DNA of 64,000 bases. It comes from JAWOLE01 sp963815655 (GTDB lineage Bacteria; Acidobacteriota; Thermoanaerobaculia; UBA5066; Gp7-AA6). Positions 16,510 to 24,037 of this stretch are shown in pieces. The stretch is taken from positions 3,224,001-3,288,000 of the forward strand of contig CAWFHK010000001.1 in NCBI GenBank assembly GCA_963815655.1. Reading direction: 5' to 3'. Position 1 is the stretch's first letter. The number at the start of each line of letters is the position of its first letter. A program made the translations under genes and the position numbers. A model generated the notes under the pieces. The model was not told where the DNA came from. It saw nothing but the letters and a program-made list of their open reading frames with translations, and ran no database searches.

Positions 16510-17577
16510 ATGCGTCACATCTCCAAACTGGCCTGCCTCGCGCTGTCGGCCGTGTTCGCGGCCACGGTCGCCCAGGCCCAGAAAGCCCCCGAAGGAAAGG
16601 CGCCGGCCAAGGTCGCCGATGCCAAGAAGGCCGCCGTCGCGGCCCCCAAGATCGAGGTCATTCCCGAGACGAACGACGCGGGAATCGTCCCGAAGGGAAA
16701 GGTCATCGAGACGACTTTCGTCATCAAGAACCACGGCGGGTCGGACCTGGTCATCTCCGACGCGCGGCCCGGTTGCGGGTGCACGGTGGCGTCCTTCGAC
16801 AAGGTCATCAAGCCTGGAGCGCAGGGGAAGGTCCAGACGTCGGTGGACACCAAGAGCTTCTCCGGACCGATCTCCAAGTCCGTGCTCCTCGTCTCCAACG
16901 ATCCCGAGCGCGGCCAGATCAACCTCTTCATCAAGGCGACCGTCAAGCCCTTCGTGGACATCCTTCCGCAGCCCTACGTCCGCCTCTCCGTCGTCAAGGG
17001 GGACACCGACCAGCGCGACGTGATCATCGTGTCGGAGGAGAAGTCCTTCAAGCCCACGATCCTCGAGGCCGCCCAGCCCTACGTCAAGGCCGAGATCGGG
17101 CCGGCGAGCGAGAAGGACAAGCTGCAGGGGCATCCGGGCGAGCAGTACAAGCTGCACATCACGGTGACGGCGAACGCGCCCGAGGGACTCCTGAACGCGC
17201 CGATCCGCATCGCGACGGGCGTTTCACAGCAGCCCAACATCGAGATTCCTGTCTCCGGGATCGTGCGCGCGCGAGTCTCCGTCACGCCGGTCATGGTCAA
17301 CTTCGGCAACTTCACGGCGGGCAAGGACCCGATCACGCGCAACATCGTCGTGACCAACAACAAGCCGGGCAGCCCGATCAGGGTCACGAAAGCCGAGGTT
17401 TCGATTCCCGGCTTCATCACCGACGTCGTTCCGACGCAGGAAGGCGTCTCCTACACGGTCGTCGTCAAGGCCGGCAACAAGATCAAGAAGGGAACCCTCG
17501 ACGGCACCGTCAAGCTCTACACGACCGACAAGGAGAAGGCCGTCATCGAGCTCCCCCTGCGCGGCGAAGTCCTCTGA
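16510..17577 (+). CDS. exported DUF1573 protein
   Basis: A 355-residue protein with signal peptide (ISKLACLALSAVFAATVAQA) and a low-complexity K/A/P linker. A DUF1573 immunoglobulin-like domain follows at residues 50-150, with the family Cys motif ARPGCGCTVASFDK after FVIKNHGGSDLVI, and a second similar domain fills residues 240-350 (VSVTPVMVNFGNFTAGKD). Function is unknown; the family is periplasmic and common in Bacteroidota, Planctomycetota and Acidobacteriota. ATG 16510 is preceded by GAAGGAGTCGGAA. A strong terminator follows the stop directly. Confidence 0.88.
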   Translation: MRHISKLACLALSAVFAATVAQAQKAPEGKAPAKVADAKKAAVAAPKIEVIPETNDAGIVPKGKVIETTFVIKNHGGSDLVISDARPGCGCTVASFDKVIKPGAQGKVQTSVDTKSFSGPISKSVLLVSNDPERGQINLFIKATVKPFVDILPQPYVRLSVVKGDTDQRDVIIVSEEKSFKPTILEAAQPYVKAEIGPASEKDKLQGHPGEQYKLHITVTANAPEGLLNAPIRIATGVSQQPNIEIPVSGIVRARVSVTPVMVNFGNFTAGKDPITRNIVVTNNKPGSPIRVTKAEVSIPGFITDVVPTQEGVSYTVVVKAGNKIKKGTLDGTVKLYTTDKEKAVIELPLRGEVL

Positions 17578-17635
17578 AAAAAACGCCCCGACTCTTCTCT
17601 TCAGAAACGCCTCGGCTGGTCCGGGGCGTTTTTTT
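17577..17635. terminator. bidirectional intrinsic terminator
   Basis: AAAAAAACGCCCCG at 17577-17590 pairs with CGGGGCGTTTTTTT at 17622-17635. The A-tract on one side and the T-tract on the other allow termination in both directions, for the DUF1573 gene and for the converging minus-strand transcript. Confidence 0.85.
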
Positions 17636-17638
17636 ACC

Positions 17639-17677
17639 GGGTGATCGGGTGAGGGGAGATCGGGTGATTGGGTGATC
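17639..17677. repeat. 7/8-bp tandem repeat array, unit GGGTGATC
   Basis: GGGTGATC, GGGTGAGG, GGAGATC, GGGTGATT and GGGTGATC follow each other between the terminator and the four-helix-bundle gene. A related array in the opposite orientation lies on the other side of that gene. Confidence 0.75.
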
Positions 17678-17679
17678 GG

Positions 17680-18013
17680 TCAACGCCGCGTTGCTGTTCG
17701 CCGGGCAGCTACGAACATGGCCAGGAGCTGATTGGCTTCGCAAGAGTGGCTCAACCTTCTGGCCCGGAATGATGGAGGATTCGGCGAGCAGTTCCAGCCA
17801 GAGAATCGATTCGTCCGTCTCTTCCACGACGATGCCGATCTTGTCGACGAATTCAGCCTTCGAACGGGCACGACCCGCAGCGCGATAGTTCGCCGCGACG
17901 GATGTGGCCGAGCGGAGCAACTGTCTTCCGATGACGCGCGCCTCTTCAGTCTTCGGGAGAGCCTGTACAAACCGAATGGCATCCAGCGCGACGGCTTTCG
18001 TTCGCCGCCTCAT
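17680..18013 (-). pseudogene. four-helix-bundle (S23/IVS-type) protein with frameshift
   Basis: From ATG 18013 the frame reads RRRTKAVALDAIRFVQALPK, LLRSATSVAANYRAAGRARS and DKIGIVVEETDESILWLELL. This is the pattern of the S23 family of four-helix-bundle proteins, known from 23S rRNA intervening sequences and as free-standing genes. After KVEPLL (about 17740) the expected ending EANQLLAMFVAARRTATRR is found in another frame, ending in TGA at 17680; one surplus base explains it. Without the shift the frame runs into the terminator. It is flanked by inverted short-repeat arrays. Either an inactive gene or a single-base sequence error. Confidence 0.75.
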
Positions 18014-18047
18014 CCTCTCGGGATAAGGAGTGGTCCCGGTGCTTTCG

Positions 18048-18085
18048 TCAATCACCCGATCACCCGATCGCAGATCACCCGATTC
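18048..18085. repeat. 8-bp tandem repeat array containing the stop codon of the adjacent gene
   Basis: On the minus strand the units CGGGTGAT, CTGCGAT, CGGGTGAT and CGGGTGAT begin inside the last codons of the deoxyhypusine-synthase-like gene; its TGA stop is part of the first unit. The 38-bp block recurs with one mismatch in the opposite orientation at 22705-22742. Confidence 0.85.
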
Positions 18086-19199
18086 TCTTGATTTTCTCCA
18101 GGATGTCTTCGTTCCAGGTGTAGCGCAGGCGCTTGCGGCCCTTCGCGGCGTTTTTCTGGAGGGCGTAGCCGTAGAGGAGCGGCAGGGCGACCGAGGTCTC
18201 GACGAAGGCCATCTCATGGGTGGCGGTCTTCGAGACTTTCCCCCAGGAAGTCGCCTCCGACAGGGTGGATCCTCCGAGGCCGCCCCAATGCGGGGCGTCG
18301 GTCGTGACCTGCAGCGCGTACTTGTGGCCGCCGGTGTCGAGCCCGAAGATGTAGGACATGACGATCGAGTCGTTGATGTAGTTCTTGGGGACGCCGCCCG
18401 AGACGTACACGGCCGCCGTCGCGGGACTGTGCACCACGATCTGTGTCAGCTCGTAGTTGTCGCGGATCGACGAGATCGTGAAGGGCTCCTTCCCCGCCTT
18501 GCGGAAGCGGTGGTAGTGCTCGGTCAGGCCGATGCCGATCGAGGAGTCGTTCAGGGCGGGGACGAAGAGCGGGACGCCGTTGCGGCCGCAGGCGCCGAGG
18601 ATGGAGCCCTCGTCGCCTTTCGCCTTCTCGGCCAGCAGCGCGAGGAACGCGCGCGAGGAGAGCTTGCCCGGGGCAAGCGTATCGGCGAAGCGCGACACCG
18701 CCAGGTCCGTCTCCCAGTATTTCTCCTCGTCCATGAAGGTGTCGTAGAGGCGGTCGATGTAGAGGTCGCGCAGCTCCCTGTCGTCGGCGTCGGCGCTGCC
18801 GTGGTAGTGGCGGCCGCCGCGGACCTGGTAAAAGTCCTGCGAGATGATGGCGCCCGTCGAGACGACGACGTCCACCATGTTCCCCTCGATCAGGTCCACG
18901 ATCACCTGGCGCATCCCCGCGGCGATGAGCGATCCGGCGAGGCCGAGGAGGATCGTCGGGCGCTGCCGGTCCTTCAGCATCGCCTCGAAAACGGCGGCGC
19001 ACTTTCCGAGCGCCCGCGCCTGGAACGACGCCTCCCGGTAGGAGTCGAGGAGCTCCGAGACCGTCGTGCCGCGGCGGATCTTTACCGGCGTCGTCGGCTT
19101 GCCGAGGAGCGCCTTCTTGCGCTTCCTGTCGACGCCGACCGCGGCTTCGTGCGTGTACTCCCGGGCGCTTCCCGCGCGCTTGGCTTTGCTTCTTTCCAT
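18075..19199 (-). CDS. deoxyhypusine-synthase-like protein
   Basis: A 374-residue cytosolic protein. Conserved parts: LLGLAGSLIAAGMRQVIVDL, DVVVSTGAIISQDFYQ, the NAD/spermidine region GLTEHYHRF, GGVPKNYINDS, and SEATSWGKVSKTATHE, whose Lys corresponds to the catalytic lysine (SWGK) of deoxyhypusine synthase. Bacteria lack eIF5A, so bacterial members more likely use other acceptors, for example as homospermidine synthases; the product cannot be decided here. ATG 19199 lies 118 bp inside the 3' end of larB in another frame. The stop is embedded in a short-repeat array. Confidence 0.85.
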   Translation of the reverse strand: MERSKAKRAGSAREYTHEAAVGVDRKRKKALLGKPTTPVKIRRGTTVSELLDSYREASFQARALGKCAAVFEAMLKDRQRPTILLGLAGSLIAAGMRQVIVDLIEGNMVDVVVSTGAIISQDFYQVRGGRHYHGSADADDRELRDLYIDRLYDTFMDEEKYWETDLAVSRFADTLAPGKLSSRAFLALLAEKAKGDEGSILGACGRNGVPLFVPALNDSSIGIGLTEHYHRFRKAGKEPFTISSIRDNYELTQIVVHSPATAAVYVSGGVPKNYINDSIVMSYIFGLDTGGHKYALQVTTDAPHWGGLGGSTLSEATSWGKVSKTATHEMAFVETSVALPLLYGYALQKNAAKGRKRLRYTWNEDILEKIKRIG

Positions 19200-19861
19200 G
19201 TCTGCGGACCTCCGGAGAGAATGCGGTACGCCGCCATGGCGGCCGCGTAGCCGGAGTCGATGTTGACCGTCGTGATTCCGTTGGCGCAGGACGTCACGGC
19301 CGAGAGCAGCGACGCGATCCCCTGGAGCGTGGCCCCGTAGCCGCCGGAGGTCGGAACGGCGATGACCGGGCGGCCCACGAGCCCCGCGACGACGGAAAAG
19401 AGCGAAGCCTCCATGCCGGCGACCGCGATGACGACGTTCGCCTTCTCGATCTCCTCGAGGCGAGAAAGCAGGCGCAGGACGCCGGCGACGCCCACGTCGG
19501 GGACGAGTGTCGAAGAGACTCCCAGATACTCGAGTGTCGCCCGCGCCTCCTCCGCGACCGCCGTGTCGGCGGTCCCGCCCGTCACGACGGCAACCGTCCC
19601 CTCGAGGCGGCGCATCGGTTTTCCCACCGAGAGTTGCAACGTCCCCGAGCGGGTGTCGTAGCGGGCGCGGCCGGGGAGCGGCGCGGCCGACACCTCCTCC
19701 CACTGCTCCGGCGACAGGCGCGTGACAAGCACGTCGTGCGCCCGCGCGAGCTGCCGGCAGATCTCGACCACCTGCAGCGGCGTCTTCCCCTGGGCCAGCA
19801 CGACCTCGGGAAACCCGACCCGCCGCATCCTGTCGAAGTCGAGAGTGAAGTCCGGTTGCAT
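19082..19861 (-). CDS. larB: LarB, pyridinium-3,5-biscarboxylic acid mononucleotide synthase
   Basis: First step of nickel-pincer nucleotide cofactor synthesis (carboxylation and hydrolysis of NaAD). The protein has the LarB N-terminal region FPEVVLAQGKTPLQVVEIC and an AIR-carboxylase-like (PurE) domain: VAVVTGGTADTAVAEEA, DVGVAGVLRLLSRL, VIAVAGMEASLFSVVAGLVG and IAVPTSGGYGATLQGI. ATG at 19861 or 19873. The conserved part ends near RILSGG; about 40 further codons overlap the start of the next gene and are low-complexity. larC, larE and larA are not in the window. Confidence 0.88.
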   Translation of the reverse strand: MQPDFTLDFDRMRRVGFPEVVLAQGKTPLQVVEICRQLARAHDVLVTRLSPEQWEEVSAAPLPGRARYDTRSGTLQLSVGKPMRRLEGTVAVVTGGTADTAVAEEARATLEYLGVSSTLVPDVGVAGVLRLLSRLEEIEKANVVIAVAGMEASLFSVVAGLVGRPVIAVPTSGGYGATLQGIASLLSAVTSCANGITTVNIDSGYAAAMAAYRILSGGPQTWKEAKPSAREAPGSTRTKPRSASTGSARRRSSASRRRR

Positions 19862-20009
19862 GGCCCGGATCATATCCGGGGGCCGGGAGGCGGAAGGCGG
19901 CGGGCGGGAGGCGAACGAGCGAGAAGCGCCTTCGCCTGCCGCCTCCCGAGTGCCGCCTCCCGAAATGCTCCTTGATGGGAAGAGACCGAAGAGTTATCGT
20001 GCGTTTTCT

Positions 20010-20190
20010 TCGACGGCTCTTTGACTCGTCTGGCCAAGGGAAGCGGGTGAGAATCCCGCGCGGCCCCCGCCACTGTCACCGGGGACGCCCCGGGCAACAA
20101 ACCACTGGACGCGTCGGATCGAGAGGTCGCGCGTCCGGGAAGGAGCCCGGCAAGCGGAGGATCCGGAAGCCAGGAGACCTGCCGGACGGA
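20010..20190 (+). promoter_or_regulatory. cobalamin (B12) riboswitch
   Basis: The leader contains the consensus blocks in order: AAGGGAAGCGGGTGAGAATC, then CCCGC, the B12-box-like CCCGCCACTGTCACC, and the closing AAGCCAGGAGACCTGCC at about 20167-20183. It lies 110 bp upstream of a B12-receptor gene and would switch that operon off when adenosylcobalamin is abundant. The expression platform around 20187-20230 is GC-rich but I cannot resolve its alternative folds. Confidence 0.93.
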
Positions 20191-20298
20191 ACGCTTTCCC
20201 GGTCGGGGTACCGGAGAGAACGCGCCTTCGAATTCCCGCGGGCGCGGGGATCTTTTCGAACCCTCCGGGATTTCCGTCTCGTCGAACGGGAGGTTCGA

Positions 20299-22137
20299 AT
20301 GACGACCGCGGCTCGCCCCCGTCTCCTGCCGGTTCTTCCCACCACGCTGACCCTGGCATTCCTTCTTGCTCCCATGGACTCGCCGGCCCAGCAGCCAGCG
20401 CCGGTCTCCGAGTCGGTCGTCGTGACCGCGACGTCGCTCCCGGAGGAGGAGAAGCGGGTCGGGTCGGCCGTGACCGTCATCACGCGCCGGGAGATCGAGA
20501 AGAGCGGGAAGACCTCTGTGCTCGACCTGCTGCGCTCGGTGCCGGGCCTCGACGTCGTTCAGTCGGGGACCCCGGGCTCGCTGACGTCGGTCTTCACCCG
20601 CGGGACCAACTCCACGCACACCCTCGTTCTCGTGGACGGCGCGCGCATGAACTCCCCGTATTTTCCCGGCTATGACTTCTCGGCCATGACGACGGAGAAC
20701 ATCGAGAGGATCGAGATCGTTCGGGGCCCCTTCTCGGCGCTGTACGGCTCGGACGCGGTCGGCGGCGTCGTACAGATCTTCACGCGGACCGCGGCGCCGG
20801 GGGTCTCCGGCCGGTTCACGGGGGAGGCGGGCAACCGGGGGCAGGAACAGGCATCGGCCTTCGCCTCCGCGGGAGAGGGGCCCTTTTCCGCGACGGGCAG
20901 CTTCCGCTACAGCGCCTTCGACGGCAAGCGCGCCAACACCGACTGGAGGCAGCGGAGCGGTTCGGGCGGCCTCGCGGCGCGCCTTCCCGGAGGCGGCCGG
21001 GTCGCGATCGAGGGTTCGATCCTCGACGGCGAGGTCGGCAACCCCGGTCCGGTGGGCGCGCCGAGCACGGCGCGCGGCTTCTTCCACGAGGAGCGGCTGG
21101 CGGTCCCGGGCAGCATCCCGCTCTCGGAAACGAACCGCCTCGACGTCCTGCTCGCGGACGTCCGCTCCAGGCCCGGCTACCGCGACACGGACGGGGGTTT
21201 CTCCTCGCAGACGGACGCCGAGACGCTGCAGGCTCGCGTCGCGGACACCGCGCGGTTCGGCGCGCACTCGTTGACGGCGTTCGCGTCGTGGGAGCGGTGG
21301 AAGGTGGACGACGCCTCGAACTTCGGAACGAATCTCGACGGCCAGCGCACGACGCTCTGGGGGGCGGGCGTGCAGGACACGGCGAGCCTTGGCCCGATCA
21401 CCGTGACGGCCGGGGCGCGTTTCGACCACCACTCCGTCTTCGGCGACGCCTGGAGTCCCCGCGGGACGATCGCGTGGCTTTCTCCCGGGGCGCTCTGGAA
21501 GGTCCGTATTTCAGGCGGCGGCGCGTTTCGCGCGCCCACGGTCGGCGAGCTCTACTATCCCTTCGTCGGCAACCCGGACTTGAAGCCCGAGCGCTCGGTC
21601 TCGTGGGAGCTCGCCGCGGAGCGGTACGTCGGCGCCGGCCGCGCCGAGGTGTCCCTCTTCTGGAACGATCTGAGAGACCTGATCGTGTACGACTTCGCGC
21701 AGTCGAAGAACTTCAACGTGGGGCGCGCCCGCACGCGCGGCGTCGAGGCCTCCTGGCGCCAGGAGATCGCCGCCGGGCTTTCCGCCGACGCGAGCTACAC
21801 GTATCTCGACGCGGAGAATCGGATCACCGGTGAAGCCCTGGCCCGCCGCCCCCGCCACCGCGCCTCCCTGGGACTCGGCTGGACTCCTCTCTCCGGTTTC
21901 GACATCTCGCCGCGGATCCTCTTCGTCGGAAAGCGGCCCGACGCTGATCCGCAGACGGGCCAGCAGGTCGAGGATCCCTCCTCCTTCCGTTTGGACGTCG
22001 CCGCCCGCTGGCAGGCGACCCGGATTCTCGCCCCCTACGTTCGCGTGTCGAACGCGTTCGGCCGGGAATACGATGAGGCGGCGGGATTTCCGGCCGCCGG
22101 CAGGCTCGTGGCCGGAGGCCTCGAGGTGAAGTTCTGA
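20299..22137 (+). CDS. btuB: TonB-dependent outer-membrane receptor, BtuB type
   Basis: A 612-residue outer-membrane receptor for cobalamin uptake. After a signal peptide (LPTTLTLAFLLAPMDSPAQQ) comes a TonB-box-like ESVVVTATSLPEEE, the plug domain (VTVITRREIEKSGKTSVLDL, GLDVVQSG, RIEIVRGPFSALYGSDAVGG) and a 22-strand barrel ending in the aromatic GGLEVKF. Length matches E. coli BtuB (614). Substrate assignment rests on the B12 riboswitch in the leader and the overlapping adenosyltransferase gene. ATG 20299 is behind GGGAGGTTCGA. Confidence 0.94.
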   Translation: MTTAARPRLLPVLPTTLTLAFLLAPMDSPAQQPAPVSESVVVTATSLPEEEKRVGSAVTVITRREIEKSGKTSVLDLLRSVPGLDVVQSGTPGSLTSVFTRGTNSTHTLVLVDGARMNSPYFPGYDFSAMTTENIERIEIVRGPFSALYGSDAVGGVVQIFTRTAAPGVSGRFTGEAGNRGQEQASAFASAGEGPFSATGSFRYSAFDGKRANTDWRQRSGSGGLAARLPGGGRVAIEGSILDGEVGNPGPVGAPSTARGFFHEERLAVPGSIPLSETNRLDVLLADVRSRPGYRDTDGGFSSQTDAETLQARVADTARFGAHSLTAFASWERWKVDDASNFGTNLDGQRTTLWGAGVQDTASLGPITVTAGARFDHHSVFGDAWSPRGTIAWLSPGALWKVRISGGGAFRAPTVGELYYPFVGNPDLKPERSVSWELAAERYVGAGRAEVSLFWNDLRDLIVYDFAQSKNFNVGRARTRGVEASWRQEIAAGLSADASYTYLDAENRITGEALARRPRHRASLGLGWTPLSGFDISPRILFVGKRPDADPQTGQQVEDPSSFRLDVAARWQATRILAPYVRVSNAFGREYDEAAGFPAAGRLVAGGLEVKF

Positions 22138-22700
22138 TGCCGCGCATCACGAAGGTCTACACGCGCACCGGCGACGACGGGACGACGGGCCTCGGAGGGG
22201 GAGGCCGCGTCGGCAAGGACTCGCCGCGCATCGAGGCTTACGGCACGGTGGACGAGCTGAACAGCCACATCGGCCTCGCCCTGGCGGCGGGCGTCAACGA
22301 GACGATCGCGCCCGCCCTCGCGTCCGTCCAGAACGACCTCTTTCACCTGGGCTCGGACCTGTGCATCCCGGAGGCGGAGAAGGAACGGCGCCCCGCGCCG
22401 CGGATCGAGCAGCGGCACATTGACGCCCTGGAAGCGCTGATGGACCGCCTGTCGGAAGAGCTTCCGGCGCTCGAGAACTTCGTCCTCCCCGGAGGCGCTC
22501 CCGGCGCCGCGCAGCTCCACGTCGCCCGGACCGTCTGCCGGCGGGCCGAGCGGCAGGTCATCGCGCTCTCCCGGCGGGAAGCCGTTGGCCCGCACACGAT
22601 CCAGTATCTGAACCGCCTCTCCGACGCCCTCTTCGTGATGGCCCGCCATGAGAACAAGCGCCGCGGAATCCCCGACGTCCTCTGGAACAGCCGGATCTGA
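22137..22700 (+). CDS. ATP:cob(I)alamin adenosyltransferase, PduO type
   Basis: A 187-residue cytosolic enzyme that converts cob(I)alamin to adenosylcobalamin. Visible motifs: the N-terminal ATP-binding loop ITKVYTRTGDDGTTGLGGG, YGTVDELNSHIG, FVLPGGAPGAAQLHVARTVC and RLSDALFVMARHEN, matching the PduO/MMAB family in order and spacing. The ATG overlaps the btuB TGA (TGATG), so receptor and enzyme are translationally coupled under the riboswitch. Imported cobalamin is thus converted directly to the cofactor that closes the switch. Confidence 0.96.
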   Translation: MPRITKVYTRTGDDGTTGLGGGGRVGKDSPRIEAYGTVDELNSHIGLALAAGVNETIAPALASVQNDLFHLGSDLCIPEAEKERRPAPRIEQRHIDALEALMDRLSEELPALENFVLPGGAPGAAQLHVARTVCRRAERQVIALSRREAVGPHTIQYLNRLSDALFVMARHENKRRGIPDVLWNSRI

Positions 22701-22760
22701 GATCGAATCGGATGATCTGCGATCGGGTGATCGGGTGATTGAATCGGGTGATCCGCAATC
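22701..22760. repeat. 8-bp tandem repeat array, unit CGGGTGAT
   Basis: Starting at the base after the adenosyltransferase stop come GATCGAAT, CGGATGAT, CTGCGAT, CGGGTGAT, CGGGTGAT, TGAAT, CGGGTGAT and CCGCAATC. Positions 22705-22742 are an inverted, one-mismatch copy of 18048-18085. Confidence 0.85.
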
Positions 22761-22855
22761 TTGAGATCCTCCTTCCCCCGATCCCCGATCACCGGCGGAG
22801 CCAACGCCTGCGGCCCGCCAAGATAGAATGACAACCGTCCGCGAGGAGGTGAGCC

Positions 22856-23731
22856 GTGAACAAATGGGTTGTGACCTTGCTATTTGGCGTGAGCGTGACG
22901 TTGATGGGTTGCAAGAGCGCCGGTCCCGTTTCGCCGCGGCCGGGACAGGGGGAGGGGGCTCCGCCCGCGGTGCCCAATCCGGCGCCCGCTCCGCCGCAGC
23001 CCGTCCTGACGCCCCCACCCACGCCCGTTCCCGCCCCTCCGTCCGGCATGGCTTCCGCGCCCGCCCCCGTGGCGCCCGCCACCGCTCCGGAGTCTCCGTC
23101 CGCCCCGGAGCCTCCCGCCGCTCCCGCGCCGGCGGCCGCTCCCGCGCCGCCTCCCCGCCCCTACCAGGACATCCTGAAGTTGAAGCAGGCGGGCCTCTCC
23201 GACGAGTTCCTCCTGAACAAGATCCGCACGGACAACGTCCCCTACCAGTTGACGACGCCGGAGATCGTGGAACTGCGCGGGGCCGGGGTCACGGAAACAG
23301 TCCTGTCGGCGATGATGCGCTCGGGCCAGCCAATGGCCGCGACGAGCGGAATGGAAGTCGCCCGCAAGGCCGAGTTCTCGGGCCTCGCCCGCGTGACCAG
23401 CGCCTTCCTCGGTTTCGGCACGTCGGCGAAGAAGACCGGCCGGCTCGTCGTGGACGGAGAAAACGTCTCCTGGTTCGACGCCGAGGACCCGGGCAAGAAC
23501 TTCTCGATCTACGCCCGCAACATCAAGGAGGTCTTCAACACCTGCGTCCTGCGCCCCGGCCAGAACCTCTGCCTCGAGTTCGGCTTCGTGACGCACACAG
23601 GCGAGGAGTACCGCTTCCGTGATCCGGGCTGGAAGAACGGCGACAACAAGCTCGTCTCCGACGCCACACACTATTTCCGCCAGGCCTTCCCGACCCTCTT
23701 CTTCTCCCAGCGCGCCGTCAGCGAGATGTAG
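22856..23731 (+). CDS. lipoprotein with proline-rich linker
   Basis: 291 residues from GTG 22856, behind GAGGAGGTGAGCC. A lipoprotein signal ends in VTLMGCKSAG. Residues 22-105 form a Pro/Ala-rich spacer (repeated PAP and APAP), suited to reach across peptidoglycan. A short helical module follows (YQDILKLKQAGLSDEFLLN, LTTPEIVELRGAGVTETVL), a motif seen in many envelope proteins of these phyla, then a C-terminal beta domain (VVDGENVSWFDAEDPGKNFS). It has no catalytic residues. It stands alone between repeat-rich intergenic regions; a structural envelope role is a guess. Confidence 0.8.
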   Translation: MNKWVVTLLFGVSVTLMGCKSAGPVSPRPGQGEGAPPAVPNPAPAPPQPVLTPPPTPVPAPPSGMASAPAPVAPATAPESPSAPEPPAAPAPAAAPAPPPRPYQDILKLKQAGLSDEFLLNKIRTDNVPYQLTTPEIVELRGAGVTETVLSAMMRSGQPMAATSGMEVARKAEFSGLARVTSAFLGFGTSAKKTGRLVVDGENVSWFDAEDPGKNFSIYARNIKEVFNTCVLRPGQNLCLEFGFVTHTGEEYRFRDPGWKNGDNKLVSDATHYFRQAFPTLFFSQRAVSEM

Positions 23732-23746
23732 AGGCCGGAGCAGCCC

Positions 23747-23949
23747 TTGTCATCCTGAGCGAAGCGAAGGATCTGCTCCAGGAGGTCGAGGGATCACCGG
23801 AGCAGATCTCTCCTCGCGGAGCCTGCCCCGACTACGAATGGAACCTTCGTGATACTTACGAGAGAAGATTCCTCGCGGAGCCTGTCCCGAGCTCAACGTG
23901 GCTAATTGAAGCGACGAGAGCAGATCCCTCGCTGCGCTCGGGATGACAA
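23747..23949. repeat. dispersed repeat with 32-bp inverted arms
   Basis: The left arm at 23747-23778 contains TCATCCTGAGCGAAGCGAAG and the right arm at 23918-23949 contains CTCGCTGCGCTCGGGATGAC; they are complementary over 32 bp with three mismatches. Between them is another fold-back around CTCCTCGCGGAGCCTG, present twice. Related sequence is at 39957-40080. No gene is visible in the 306 bp between the lipoprotein and ftr1. Confidence 0.8.
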
Positions 23950-24037
23950 GGGAGGGCGAGGGACTCGGAATGACATCAAAGTGGAGGGGCTCCTCGGGAT
24001 GACAGGAGACGCTGGTCCTCCAGTCCTGCGCCCTTTG

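Noticed and set aside
17680..18013. S23-type four-helix bundle as Avd of a diversity-generating retroelement
   Set aside because: No intact reverse transcriptase, template or variable repeat nearby; the only RT fragment is a group II intron remnant 43 kb away.
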